From assembly GCA_015143295.1 (NCBI GenBank), contig CM026551.1, forward strand, positions 13,317,827 through 13,381,826: DNA of 64,000 bases, written 5' to 3'. Shown here piece by piece: positions 23,861 through 45,623 of the stretch (its first letter is position 1; the number at the start of each line of letters is the position of its first letter). A program made the position numbers and the translations under genes. The stretch comes from Tetracentron sinense (lineage: Eukaryota; Streptophyta; Magnoliopsida; Trochodendrales; Trochodendraceae). Below the pieces are notes generated by a model. The model was not told the DNA's origin and did not search any database. It saw only the letters and a list, made by a program, of their open reading frames with translations.

Positions 23861-24170
23861 AATTGCCCCTTTATGATACTTTGAACGTGGTTCAGAGTGT
23901 CATAAATATAGCGAAACGACGGAGGAGGAGATACAGCTAACCTCAGGATGAATGATAGGTCACATACTCTGTACGCGAAGGCGTAACGTCGTGCCAGCTA
24001 TATTGCGCGTGCCGAAACGTCATACCTCATAAATGCTTGGCAGGTTGTCATCATTATCTTCCGGACGCTTCGTTTTTCCCGACGGTTACTTAACTCGGTC
24101 AGAAGACCATCCTGTCCTTCACGTTGTCTGCATGCGTGGACACGCGTACGATACAGATCGAGGTCATTAT

Positions 24171-26713
24171 CGTCCTTAGAGTTATGGATCGGTCTATAAG
24201 TACCGAAGGCCTGGTACTTCATCTTCTTCATTTGAATTCTTGCATTATGCTACTCTGCCGGAATTTCTTCTCACCGACGATCTGCTGTTCTGGTCTTCTT
24301 TCTTCTCCGGCTATGCCCCCCTTGCTTCCTAGATACAGTTTCGGTAAGATCCTCCTCTTTTCCTTTTGGTCTGTAGTCACTTCTCTGCATATTTTTTCTT
24401 TTTCTCCTTGTTTGCGACCATGTCTGCCGAAATAGTTAGAATAGACAGTGCCGATGAGGCCAGTTGTTCAGGCAGTGCCCCTCACGGTGTTATCACCGGA
24501 GTTTCCAAATCCAAAACCAAACCAGTTGTCAGATACGCACTTGACCATTACCGAGCCCTTTTCCAAATTACCCCTCATGTCCACATTCATTTTGGGGAAG
24601 AAGACGTTCTTCCTGACCATCGTTCTTCCTGTACAATCGTCTACCTCGCTCAGTTCGAGGCTGGACTTCGATTTCCCCTCTCTCCCGTCACGGACTCCGT
24701 CCTATCCTCCCTTCAAATTGCCCCGGGGCAAATGCACCCGAAGTTCTACAAATACATGTCTCTGATGGACAAGTTCAACAGAGACGGGTACAATGTAGAG
24801 GCCAGACACGTCTTCCACTTCCGCTACGTCGTGAAGTGTCCCGGGGTTATTGAGGAGGGAAAGAAGACGCACTTCACCTGGAGGCAAAAATCCAGAGTCC
24901 CCGATATCATCTCACACCTCCCCGATGTGGAACGGGACTGGAAGGAGATGCCTTTCGTGGTCTCCGGAGCTTGGAGGGCGGAGACTGCCCGTCTTGTTCC
25001 CCACGAATTTACCTCAGGTTTGTTACTTCTCAGTCGTTCTCCGTTGTAGGTTTTGAAAACGTACTCCTGTTACACGGCTAATAATGTTTCGCTTTTTCTG
25101 CAGAGGCTTCTAAGATACATTTCTCTGACCTTTCCGCGGAAGAAGAGTACGCGCTTCGGAGGGTTCGCAGCGATAAGGGTCCGTTGTAGGAGTAGGGACC
25201 TTGCCTAAAAAGTCTCGTCGACAAGCTCGTCCACCGTCACAGAGATCACTCGGACCGGCAGCTGTCCTTGACGAGGAGATAGACGACGACATGGCTGACC
25301 AACTTCCACCGCGATCTTCACAGGCTCTGGCCTTGACTCGTCCTCCCCGCCCTTCCCGTCCTTCCTCGGCGGATAAGAGGGCGGAGAAAAGGGAGAGAGT
25401 AGGAGCTCTCAAAGCTCTGAGGGTGAAGAAAGCTCGGCGAGAAGCGGAGCATGATCAACGGGTTCGAGAACGGGAATCCGCCGGAGTGTCATCTACTCAG
25501 GCTGCAACAATTGGCGAGGGGAGTGATGCCCCGTGGAGGAGCCTCCAATTGTTAGCACCGGCTCTCCCGTGGATGTCGCAGCCGCTCCGTCTACTGTGGC
25601 AGAGATGGTTGCCCCCGTGGTCGCCCGGCCTCTACTTCCTCACCAGCCGCAAACGTGGCTTCTTCTTCTGCCCCTCCTCGAGAGAGGATCACCATGGGGG
25701 GCCCCGCCGAGCTGTGGAATCCCGTCTTCCCCAGAGGGTACACTCGTCCTACCGTCGTCCATTCGGCGATGGAGCACGATTCCATTGCCACATCGATGAT
25801 GTTGGCGATGAGGCTCCCAGCGGATATAGCCGCAACGAGGGACTTACACTGGATGAGGATGTTCAGTGCCGCGAGTCGAGCTGTTGCCATGGTACGTTTT
25901 TTTTTTTTTTTTACCATCTTTCTTTCTCTTCTTTTTTTTTAGCTGGGCAACATGCTCGCCGGGATGTACGAGGTCACAGTCGAAAACAGGCGTACTTCCA
26001 ATGGGCTGAGGGACAAAGTCCTTGACCTGGAGAGGAGGGGAGCCGAGGACGTGAAACGGCTGAACCACGAGCTGATGTCCGTTAAAACCGACTTGCGGTC
26101 TGCTAAAGGCACGATTGCCACAGCCGTAAAACAACGGGACAAAGCTCGGGACGAAGCCCGTAAGGCAATGGAAGGAGAGAAGGCGGCGATGGAACAAGCC
26201 GAGAGGTCCGTCCTTCGGATCAGCGAGATGGACGAGATCGTGAACACTCTCCGTCAACGGCTAGAGGCGACCGAAGCCGAGAAGGCAGCATTGGCCCAAC
26301 AGCTTGAGGAGGTCGCGGCCGTGAGGGACAAGGAGGTTGAAGCCGCCAAGGAGGCTTTAACGGAGTCTCTTCGAGCCCACTTCCAGACGGAGATGGAACG
26401 GCTGATAGCCGAAGACCGGGTCGAGACGGAGAGAGAACTGATGAACGAGCTCCGAGAGTCGGGACGACTGGTAGAGTCTCCCCAACAATCGAAGGACGAG
26501 GCTACTCGTTCTGAGGCTGTGGGCATGGAGATCTCGCTCGGTGAAGAGCCCGAGGTTCAAGGAGGGGGGCAACCCCCGTCATCTATCGGACCATCTTCCG
26601 TTCTCCCCGAGGCTCCAGCTGAAGCTGCTTCTGCCGATCCCGCCATTGCTGCCGACAACGTTCCGATCGTTCCTGATGACGCTGTCGTGGTCGTTGACGT
26701 TGGCGAAGACTGA
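24171..26713 (+). mobile_element. Antisense extra ORF region (aORF) of the Tat element
   Basis: Two long open stretches face opposite to pol. The first (about 24420-25017) encodes MSAEIVRIDSADEASC and a globular part with FEAGLRFPLSPVTDSVL and LQIAPGQMHP, which looks like the plant gypsy-associated domain often annotated as Transposase_28. It is followed by a GT-rich donor-like site. The last (25952-26713, 253 aa) is a long heptad-like, charged coiled coil (LDLERRGAEDVKRLNHEL, LRQRLEATEAEKAALAQQ) ending in an acidic tail. Between them is a proline- and arginine-rich stretch. A CTATAAGTACC box near 24197 could be its own promoter. Introns are known for such ORFs in this lineage. Domain assignment is by eye. 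Confidence 0.7.
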
Positions 26714-27012
26714 TCCTTCCTCCTTCCTATTCCTTTCTTTTCAATTTTGTATCGGCTGTACTCATGTTTGTCCCTTGTCAGTAAAGATTTTATATATATA
26801 TCTCCTTTTATGATCATTGTGTTGCAACCGATTGATCCGGAATAGTCATCTCGTTCAAATAAGACAAATAGCACATAATTAACTCGTGGTTGGATATAAA
26901 TCTCATAACGAATATAAATCATCATATCACTCTAATAACGGATTGTCAAAGACGCAGATTAACACTACGGACGTAATTCGACAAAAAGTCCATTTCATAA
27001 AGAAGAACTTAT

Positions 27013-27288
27013 GGTAACTCGTGGTGGGACACCATGCTCAGAGGACATTCCATTAGTATAAGCCACCAGTATGCTCAGATGGCAATTCCTTTGTATGAGT
27101 CACCTGTGTCCCGTGGTGAGTACCCTGTTCGTGTGAAATGCAGTCGCCGTGGTAACTCGTGGTGGGACACCATGCTCAGAGGACATTCCATTAGTATAAG
27201 CCGTCAAGATGCTCAGATGGCAATTCCTTTGTATAAGCCACCTGTGTCCCGTGGTGAGTACCCTGTGCGAGTGAAATGCACCCGTCGT
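27013..27288. repeat. 138-bp tandem repeat (two units) inside the Tat element
   Basis: Two nearly identical 138-bp units begin GGTAACTCGTGGTGGGACAC at 27013 and 27151, and a third start is cut short at 27289. The period is a multiple of three, so the + strand stays open through both (MLRGHSISIS repeats), but there is no independent sign that it is translated. It lies between the aORF and the integrase end. Confidence 0.85.
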
Positions 27289-27379
27289 GGTAACACATCT
27301 AGAACATTTTACCAAGTACTGAATATGTAAATAAAACGATTGATCACATGCTCATGTCAAATGTTCATAACGCACAACT

Positions 27380-28251
27380 TTATTGGAAAAATTGTTTTAA
27401 ATTCATAATGTTCCACGACTTTTGAATTACATTACCTTGTAGGTCTTTAAGGTAGTACACCCCGGGACTTCCGACACGGTCCAAGATGTATGGCCCTTCC
27501 CAGTTGGGACCCAGCTTTCCGCTATTGACTTCTCGTGTATTTTGGAAGACTTTTCGAAGAACGAGATCTCCGACTTGAAGAATCTTTTTCCGTACTTTCT
27601 TGTTGTATGCCTTTCGTAGTTGTTGCTGATACCGTTTCATCTGAATGCTGGCATCTTCCCGCTTTTCTTCCAGCAAGTCTAAATGAATAGCCATTAATTC
27701 GACGGTTTTGTCTTTCTCTCTGTGCTTCTTTCGGGAACGTGTTGTTGGCAGGCAGATTTCGGTGGGAATAACAGCTTCCGCCCCGTATGCCAAAGAGAAC
27801 GGGGTCTCGTTCGTAGGGCTCCGCGGTGTTGTCCTGTATCCCCACAACGCATTATGTAATTCGCTGGTCCACTTTCCCTTAGAATCTTCCGGTCTTCTCT
27901 TGAGGGCATTCAAAATGTTCTTGTTAGTTGCTTCGGCAAGGCCATTCCCCTAAGGATAATAAGGAGAAGAGAAGATGTGCTTGATTTTCAACTCTCGGCA
28001 AAAGTCGGCGATGAGTTTTCCTGTGAACTGCTTCCCGTTATCAGAAATGATGGACTGCGGAATACCGAATCTACAGATAATATGTTCCCACAAGAACTTC
28101 TTCACTTCTTGTTCTCTAATACGCGCTAGTGGAACAGCTTCGATCCACCGGGAGAAGTAATCCGTGGCCACCAACAGAAAAATTAGATTACCGGGAGCTT
28201 TAGGAAAGGGTCCTACGATATCAAGTCCCCAACGAGCGAATGGCCAATTTT
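27380..28251 (-). mobile_element. Integrase part of the Tat element pol
   Basis: The - strand reads the integrase core (WGLDIVGPFP, then LLVATDYFSRWIEAVPL, then IISDNGKQFTGKL) and the C-terminal region (LHNALWGYRTTPRSPTNETP, KVRKKILQVGDLVLRKV, then KLGPNWEGPYIL). The wording is typical of the Tat/Retand group of Ty3/Gypsy. This is the only pol domain recognisable in the element. Confidence 0.9.
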
Positions 28252-29036
28252 GTGAGGGGAATTTACCGAAAGGACACGCGTCAGCAGCAGCTCCTCCCAA
28301 GTTCTGGTGTACCGGTAGAAGGTTGGAGTGGAGGGTGTGATACCCTGACCTGTACTCCGATGATAAAGTCAGTAGGTATAGAAGATGATGAACAGTAGGA
28401 AAATGCAGAGAGTTTGAAGGTCTTAGCTCTTCAAAATTTTCCTCCCCCTCACACTATTTTTCACAGGTTTTTATAGGCCACCCCTGTCATGGCCATGGGC
28501 ACCCATGGATGTGCATGCACACCTCAAATCTTTGATGTGTACTTTAGTAATCATTTTAGATAGATCTCCCGGTCATCCGTACTGCACGCGTATCTGCATA
28601 CAAAAGAGAACAGGCAAAGAGTAGGAACTCGTCCGAGGTGACTGACATTAAATGGCATTTAATGCTGCATTTAATGCCAAGACAGTGTTTCCCACCTACC
28701 ATCGTAGAGGTAGAATCAATCCCAGGCGACTGGGTAGTAGCGCCGGATCTCATTACGTGTTGGGATACGGGATCGTTGGCAATAAGACGTCGGATACGTC
28801 GTCAGAACGAGGACGTGATCGTCGTCTAAGAGACCACGGGTCCGTCGTCAGAATGAGGACGTGACCGTCGTCCGTGAGACCACGGGTTCGTCGTTCGGCA
28901 GACAACGTTCTCGTCGTCCATACGACAACGGGCCCGTCGTCGAAGAGACGACGGAAATGAGCCCAAACGATAACACCACACTGAGGACGAACTCGTTGCT
29001 ACCACACTTAGGTTTTTACGAAATTTACCCATTACA
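28251..29036 (-). repeat. Right LTR (5' LTR) of the Tat element
   Basis: Same length as the left LTR (786 bp) and about 98% identical by eye, with mostly transition differences. It carries the same 46-bp period array near 28797-28956. Confidence 0.92.
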
Positions 29037-29261
29037 ACTTCCAAACATTAAGTATGCACTAGTATAACTTCCAACCTTTAGGTATGCTAGCTAGAAGAGA
29101 AAGCTCTTAGATATTTATGAACAAAATGCTAACTGAGAAGGAGAAATCTCACGCATGCCAAAATCATGTTCATAGCTTCATACACCATTGCGTGTTACAA
29201 ATAGGCGAGATACAAGTATCATGTTTTATTTTAGATGCCCTTTTCTTGTGTGTAGCTGTTA

Positions 29262-30074
29262 GAGCATCTCCAACCGCGAGTCTCCATTTTGGAGACTCAA
29301 AATACTATTGCTTATTGAAAAAGTGTGTTTTAGAGTCTTTCCCTATATGAAGGGACTCCAACCATGGGTCTCTATTTCTATCTCTATCACTATTCAACAA
29401 ATAATATTTAAACAAAATTTATATCTCACATATATTTACTAATTTTCTTTCAAAAACACATGAGTTGATATTGTAAAACTTAATCACTCCCCCCACTTTC
29501 GTCCAAAATTCAATCATTTTATCCAAAATTTCCCTCCAAGCAACCTCTATAGGTGTCATAAGGGTAAGTCTAAGCAGCCACCCCAAAAGGGTCTATCTAA
29601 GGAGGACTGATGACCCCTTATACACCCATGCGAAGTCCAATGCATGAGTATATAATATAAAATTTATAATTTAATACATGAGTATATAATATAAAATTTA
29701 TAATTTTTTTAAATATTTTTTAAATATATTTAATATTAGTCTCATTTTAACGGTATCGTCGATATCTTTCGTCAATATCTTTTCAACGGTACTAATTTTA
29801 TAAAAAGCAGATTTATATATTGAAAGTTATACTAATTTTATGAAAGTAGGGCGAAAAATATAAAAAGATACAGATGGTAACAGATATGTAAATAAGGGTA
29901 AAGTTGGTATTCTACATAAGTGAATAGTATTTGAGACAGATTTTGGAGCCCCCACTTGGGTCTCCAAATTTGGAGACCCAAATTTGTTTCATCAAAATAG
30001 AACCCGTTTTTAGAACCCGGTTGGAGGGAGTTAGGCTTTAATTTGCGTTTTTTAGAGTCCCGTTGGAGATGCTC
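29262..30074. mobile_element. PIF/Harbinger-like non-autonomous element (813 bp)
   Basis: The ends GAGCATCTCCAAC and GTTGGAGATGCTC are perfect inverted repeats. They are flanked by TTA on both sides (29259-29261 and 30075-30077), the 3-bp target duplication of the PIF/Harbinger group. Subterminal GAGTCTCCATTTTGGAGAC and GGGTCTCCAAATTTGGAGAC are themselves palindromic. A 75-bp stretch near 29573-29645 recurs at 56998-57082. Confidence 0.75.
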
Positions 30075-30644
30075 TTAGCCTTTTTAAAAGAGGATTTTCT
30101 CTAAGATCAATAATCCTCTCCTCCGGGCGAGAAGTGGACTATTGCTCCTCATCCGTACAAAGCCCCTTTAATTGTCCAACTACTATGGTTAAAAATTCTT
30201 ATGATTACTTTTTTTTTCTTCTAAAAAACCAAAGTTTGATGCTTTTAACACTAAGGACTAACACTAAGGACCAGTGAATCTAAACCATAGTTAAAGAGAG
30301 TAAAAAAGAAGGACTAACACTAAGGACTAGTAAATCTAAACCATAGTTAAAGAGAGTAAAAAAGATGCTGAATGGGTGAGAGTCTCGTGAGACACATTTT
30401 TCCTGCTTCACCCCAAGGAGGGGGGATTATTTCCCTTTCTCTAAGTAGGCTTGTATTTACATTTCTCTTGCATAAGTTTTGAAATTTCAAACTTATTTTT
30501 TAGGCTTCTAGGTGACAATAATTTTTTTTTTTGGACAAAACTGTCCTTGTCTTCAAGAACGTAATAGCCGAGTTAGGCCATTGGCCATTGGCCATGATTC
30601 CATACATTATTCATATATACCCATGCTAATAGAAAATCAAAACT
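30075..30644. other. Intergenic DNA with a short duplicated motif
   Basis: AT-rich, non-coding. A GGACTAACACTAAGGA...AACCATAGTTAAAGAGAG segment occurs twice in tandem near 30240-30365 and resembles half of the TTAACTGTGGTTAA foldback family. Confidence 0.5.
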
Positions 30645-30844
30645 AATAGGGTCTTTGAACTAGAAGAAAAGATACATAATAATAGCTCCCCTCAAAATTA
30701 AGGTGAATTAATTTGAGGGTATTTCCCGTTTTTATAACATGATACTTTATTCCTATTTAACCTATAACTATAACTACAACTATAGAGGAGCTATGGAGGT
30801 AGAGCTCCAAAAACACACTGCATGCGTGCATGAGTAAGTGGACA

Positions 30845-31072
30845 TCAACAAGGCTTAGTGCAAAAGCATCTCTGTCGGAATCCTCGGCATTTCCCACCAG
30901 AAAAGCCTTCGTTCCTGCACACTAGACTGCAATTGGAGTCGAGCAGGCACCTACCCTTGAATCCATGGCTCTGAGACTCGCACAGCCTCGCATCAACTTG
31001 CAGCACCACCTCCTGAGATGCTATAACAAGGAAAATCATCAACAACACATACCCCATGAACCTCCTCTCCAT
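30845..31072 (-). CDS. Plant defensin precursor, copy 2 (intronless)
   Basis: A 75-aa defensin precursor starting at the ATG at 31072 ([20 protein letters not shown]). The signal peptide and propeptide end near VLQVDA, four residues longer than copy 1 (EVVLQVDA against DVDA). The mature peptide has the same eight-cysteine pattern and the same [11 protein letters not shown] gamma-core; differences include L for Y and SL for GQ between cysteines 2 and 4, and S for L before GGKC. No intron interrupts the signal-peptide region, as in copy 1. Purifying selection on the mature part is likely, since the changes avoid the cysteines. A TATA-like CCTATATATG lies 56 nt upstream, and AATAAA (- strand) lies at 30746-30751. 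Expected role: secreted antifungal peptide. Confidence 0.93.
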   Translation of the reverse strand: MERRFMGYVLLMIFLVIASQEVVLQVDARLCESQSHGFKGRCLLDSNCSLVCRNEGFSGGKCRGFRQRCFCTKPC

Positions 31073-31126
31073 TTTCTCTTTTCTTTCAGCCCCTTCAACT
31101 GATAGTTCTAAGGCAGGAAAGGCTAG

Positions 31127-31137
31127 CATATATAGGA
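31127..31137 (-). promoter_or_regulatory. Putative TATA box of defensin copy 2
   Basis: CCTATATATG on the - strand, about 56 nt upstream of the ATG. The spacing would leave a short 5' leader of about 25 nt. In copy 1 the same place is occupied by an (AT)n tract. Confidence 0.45.
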
Positions 31138-31308
31138 CTATTTATGGTTCAAATTGAGGTGTCGGTGTCGCAGAACTTGTTTAATTACAAGTGGCGATGC
31201 CTTGGACATGCAGCTTCCAACTATTACAATCTGTTTTCTTCTTGACGTGTCTATTGGGATCCATAAGGGCTCAAGTTCAGAGTTTGGACTTACTTTTATG
31301 GCACCTTA

Positions 31309-31792
31309 GGGGCCGTTTGGCATCAATTCTGGCGATTCTCTCATTTTAAAAAAAAAATATTAATTCTTATAAGTTTTAATTGTTATAATCAATTTTGTCT
31401 TGTGAATCCATTTGGTAACTGTGAATCAATTATGCAGAATGGAAATAACAGAATTACGTTTAGATGCAAAAAAGAAATAGAAAAAGAAATAAATAAATTT
31501 TAGGCATTAATATGTTTATATCATCAACATATATAATTATCATAAATACTAATTTTTTTATTGTTATGTGTCATCTATCTCGTCAATTTTGATGCGTATC
31601 TCATTCGTTTTAAATGTGTTTTTCAGAATTGATTCTGAAAAGCGATTTTTTTTTCTCCTAAAAATTATGTTTAAAGCAGGACGATTCTTAAAATCATTTC
31701 CAAAAAATGATTTGTCAAATGCGTTTAGACTGTTTCTTAGACTGTTTCTGTTTTCAGGATAAGAAAAATGAGGAATGATGCCAAACAGCCCC
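31309..31792. mobile_element. MITE with GGGGCCGTTTGGCATCA ends (484 bp)
   Basis: The left GGGGCCGTTTGGCATCA and right TGATGCCAAACAGCCCC are inverted with one mismatch. TTA on both sides suggests a 3-bp target duplication of the PIF/Harbinger type, though hAT elements with similar ends exist. Non-coding. Confidence 0.7.
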
Positions 31793-32851
31793 TTAACCTT
31801 AGCAGCTACCTTAGGTCTGGCTGTGTGTGTTAGTTACATGATATCATTTCAGCCAAAACAACAGAGCTGTCTTTTTCATGAAATAAGTAGTCTGTGAGAG
31901 TGAAGAAATGCTATCAAAATCATGGAAAAAACTATGGAAGCTAATATTATTTTGATAAAAAAAATGTAAGTTTGAGCATCACTTAGACGAGGAAGCTGAA
32001 CCATTGGTAACCTAAATGCACAGGGAGCAATTTGCAAGGTAATTTGGGAGGAGAATGAGAGTTTTGGTTAACCTTCCCCTACTTGCAGGAGTATGGGACT
32101 GAGCAATTCTCAGCCAACATGCGATTCTAGTCTCTAGTCATCTTGGACTGGAAGGAGGCAAGCAAATGAACGCCATTCTGAGTCTAGACCAATTTTGAAT
32201 ACTTGGGTTCCTTCCAACCTGTTTATAAACAGTTTGGGTTCAAGCTGAGGTTATGCTTTCCAAATCAAACCAGTTTTCCCCTAATTCACACCAGCCACGG
32301 AGGCAGAAATAAGCACCTAGCCCTGGACTTAGATGTTCATGTACCAGATTGGTTCAGATTATTAATATAGTCGCCATGTAGGTGTCAACAGGCCAAACTG
32401 GGGCCACAAAAAACCTATTGTAAACAGGCCGGGCTTATTACAAAATCACACTAATGAAAGCCAAAACTCAGCCCATTGACATACCTATCGCCAGATTCTA
32501 ACTGTCCACAAGAATGCAACACATCATGTGATCACAAATTCGGTGACAGCTTGCAGCTCACCAATAGAGATTATGCAAGCGCAGACGTAATCCGCTGCCC
32601 CAAAGGGGCTCACCATACACTCATTGAATGTATTATTTAGGTTTTCTTATGTGATGTCTAGAATTAGTCATCGAATCTCATCCCTTTTATGTTACTCTCA
32701 ACAGAACCAAAACAAAGACTATTCAACCGTCAAAACTGCAGCTTTAACAAATTCAGTTATATATACTCTTCCAACTGCATGCACCAAAACCCCAGAAGCA
32801 GCAGCAAGAGCCCAACCTGAAGCCTTTCCAACAAGGCACGAGTTACTTGCT
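31793..32851. other. Intergenic DNA 3' of GAPCp
   Basis: No gene is seen. A GGGCC-type repeat remnant lies near 32382-32490 (GTGTCAACAGGCCAAACTGG ... CAGCCCATTGACATACC, inverted). The 3' UTR of GAPCp should lie in about 32600-32851. Confidence 0.5.
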
Positions 32852-43227
<10,376 letters not shown>

Positions 43228-43612
43228 TGCAGTGATCAGCTTCCCTCCTGAGATCGATCTGTTAATGGAAGCCCCCAAAACCCCTAGAAACAGAGAAACC
43301 GAGAGAGAAGACTAATAAAAGAAATCAGAAACAGAGAAATTTGTTTTTGAAAGCGCAGACGCGGAGTTTTTTATGCTTTCCTGATTCCTGAAATTGAAAG
43401 GTAGGTACTCAGGTGGGCTCTCTCTCTCTCTCTCTTTTGTATTTTTTTTGCTTTGGAGAGAGGTTAGGTTAGGTTAGGTTAGGTAGAGTTCTCTCTCTCT
43501 CTCTCTTCTCTCAAACTCTCTCTCTTTCTCAACTACGGATTTTGTCGTCTGGTGCTGAACTGGCGTATAGAACCCCTCGTAAGCCACGTCGGACGTATCG
43601 AGGCGGGATGCG
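43228..43612 (-). promoter_or_regulatory. GAPCp 5' UTR and proximal promoter region
   Basis: This is the single-copy stretch between the GAPCp start and the nearest transposon. On the + strand it holds (CT)n near 43418-43434 and 43490-43524 and five TTAGG units at 43463-43485. (GA)n/(CT)n tracts next to plant start sites are common promoter-proximal elements. No sure TATA box was identified. Confidence 0.45.
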
Positions 43613-44150
43613 ATTTGGTCTGGCCCTGGCCAGATGAAACCCGTCTGGCTCTCCGTCCAACAAGTGAACACATGTCCCTTTTGACACTCCTTATTTGGAG
43701 TTCGGATTCGTTAACCCTTTGCTTTCAGCCACGTAACCTTAACCTGAGCTTTTAGAAAAAATTAATTAGTCATAAGAGTATAAAAATTATAACTAAGATT
43801 AGAAAGGACAGTTTAAGGGCTCTCAAGTGAGCCAGACAGTTTTGGTCTGGCCCTCGCCAGACTAAATCCCATCGAGTATTTAAGAAATGGAATTTGGTCT
43901 GCCAGGCCAAAATGTGCTCTCATCTCATAGGTCAACACGTGTGCCTTTTATATCCCTTAACTGTGATTAAAATTACTAATCATATAACTTGGTTCTTGAA
44001 GAAAAATTTAAAAATAGTAATTTTAAGGATTAAAACTTATTAACCTAATTAAAAGAGAAATTAGGCTTTGTGAGTGGGCCTTGGTCTTAACCAACAAAAA
44101 AACAAAAAAGTGTGGGCCTTTGGTCAGGCAAGGTCAGACCAAATCTGATC
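43613..44150. mobile_element. DNA element with GATTTGGTCTGG ends
   Basis: The left GATTTGGTCTGGCCCTGGCC and right GGCAAGGTCAGACCAAATC are inverted. A third TTTTGGTCTGGCCCTCGCCAG lies inside, so there may be two nested copies. Its interior carries half-copies of the TTAACTGTGGTTAA foldback family (43670-43745, 43935-44040). Confidence 0.5.
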
Positions 44151-44419
44151 TCCATATTTAACTTTATTTCCGGTTGGCCGGATCCACGTCAGTAGCTAGG
44201 GTTTTGTTGCGTTTTTTTAAAGGAGGCACCCATTTAGAATACTCAGGGGGTGCGTACAGTATACAGCGTAACGTCAACGCAGTTGCTCTCACGTGATTGT
44301 GAGTGTTATGTTAGATGGGATCATGCGAACAATATCAACACGTGGTTCCGATCAGGTCGGATGCCCAAATATCATTACACTGATGTGAAAAGCTCATGCG
44401 GAGTTCCCTCTATTTCCAA

Positions 44420-45310
44420 CTGCCAAGCCTTTTAAAGGGCCGAATTCGAGCCCAAAAACTTTATGGTACAATTACTTCAGCCAGGTCGAGCCGGGCCGGG
44501 CCGGCCCGGCCCGGCCTAATTGCAAATTACAGAATAAAAGGAAGCCTGACCCATTGACACCCTTAAATTGCAGTGAGTGTAAATCTAAGTAACCATAGGG
44601 TAGAGCGAGGAGGAGAGTGAGAGTGAGTGTGAGAGAGCAAGGGTATTGTACAGTTTTGAAAAAAATATTACATTTTTTCTAAAGTTACCAGATCAATAAG
44701 ATCACATATGACACACAATAATATGTAATGAGAAAAAAGAACAAACAAACATATGACACACATAATAATATGTAATGGGAAAAAATAAACAAGAAAAAGC
44801 AAATCACACAAGGCTAACCAACGTTTACGTGGTTCACCACAAATGGATACATCTACGTGCAATCAGGCACCGGATCCACTATTGCTAATATAATAAGAGT
44901 ACAAAAATGAATATTGCCTTATCTTTAACACTTCGACAAACTTTCAAGATGCAATAATATCACTCTTATAAGAAACCCTTAAACTTAGAAGAAAAAATCT
45001 CAAGAGAAATGAGAAAGAAATCATTTCTTTACACTACAAACCATCCAAAAGTACACTCTCCCCCTCTCTCTCTCTCTCTCTCTCTATAGATAGATAGCCA
45101 AGTTATTAAGTTTGGGGAAGCGTCCGCGTTCCACTAGATGGATGGAATAGAACGTGGACGCGCAAAGAAGTAATTCCCATATTGGAAATAATAACTATTT
45201 TGTAAGACATGGACTTGCACGAGCCCAGCCCAGCCCAGCCTTAGCGCATTTTAGAATCGGGCTTAACCAACCCAACCCAATCCAAGCCAGGCCCATTCAC
45301 AGCCCTAGCT
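44420..45310. other. Intergenic DNA with GGGCC-type repeat remnants
   Basis: 44420-44575 holds GAGCCGGGCCGGGCC followed by its complement GGCCCGGCCCGGCC, then CTGACCCATTGACACCC. 45205-45310 holds CAGCCCAGCCCAGCC and GGCCCATTCACAGCCCTAGC. Both look like ends of plant MITEs with GGGCxGGGC termini. A (CT)n tract lies at 45062-45084. No gene was seen. Confidence 0.5.
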
Positions 45311-45623
45311 AACATCACCTCATTAAACGAGACAGTTCTTCATCCTCTCTTGCTCTCTCTAATCTCCACCTCTGTTCTGGTTTTAAGCTTGTGTTTTTTT
45401 TTTTGGGTTAAGTTACGGGCTCTCTTTCATGTTTATAGTTTCACAGTTCTCATTTCCTCTCCTAAATGTCCCAGAATCAAGTAAACAATCTGAGGATGTT
45501 CCCATATTGTTTTCCTCTCGATTTCAAGCCCTAGATTTGCATCTGTAGGGAGTTCAAAATCGGTTCTTTGCAGTCCAATCTTCCCATTAAGAAGGTCACG
45601 AAAAAAATCTCAGGAACCTGAAA

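Larger units (their letters stand above)
23075..29036 (-). mobile_element. Ty3/Gypsy Tat-lineage LTR element with antisense ORF, fossil
   Basis: Paired LTRs (23075-23860 and 28251-29036, each 786 bp) are bounded by TG...CA and by a perfect 5-bp target duplication, ACTTC (23070-23074 and 29037-29041). The integrase reads on the - strand, so the 5' LTR is the right one. A polypurine tract (AAAGGGGCAATT on the - strand) abuts the left LTR. An extra ORF lies between integrase and 3' LTR in antisense, the arrangement known in the Tat group. Gag, protease and reverse transcriptase are not seen, so the element is broken. I count about 14 differences between the LTRs (near 1.8%). With commonly used plant rates this means roughly a million years or less, more if the host evolves slowly. 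Confidence 0.9.
30645..31281 (-). repeat. Segmental duplication block carrying defensin copy 2
   Basis: Counterpart of 16372-17024, in the same orientation, about 14 kb away. Differences are substitutions, small indels and loss of the (AT)n tract of copy 1. Confidence 0.85.

Noticed and set aside
24366-26713. Possibility that the coiled-coil and globular ORFs are a host gene
   Set aside because: They lie inside a bounded LTR element with target duplication, in the place where Tat elements carry an antisense ORF. A host origin is not needed.
43463-43485. Five TTAGG units resembling an insect-type telomere repeat
   Set aside because: Plant telomeres are TTTAGGG. Five units next to CT-rich tracts in a promoter region are better explained as a local microsatellite.
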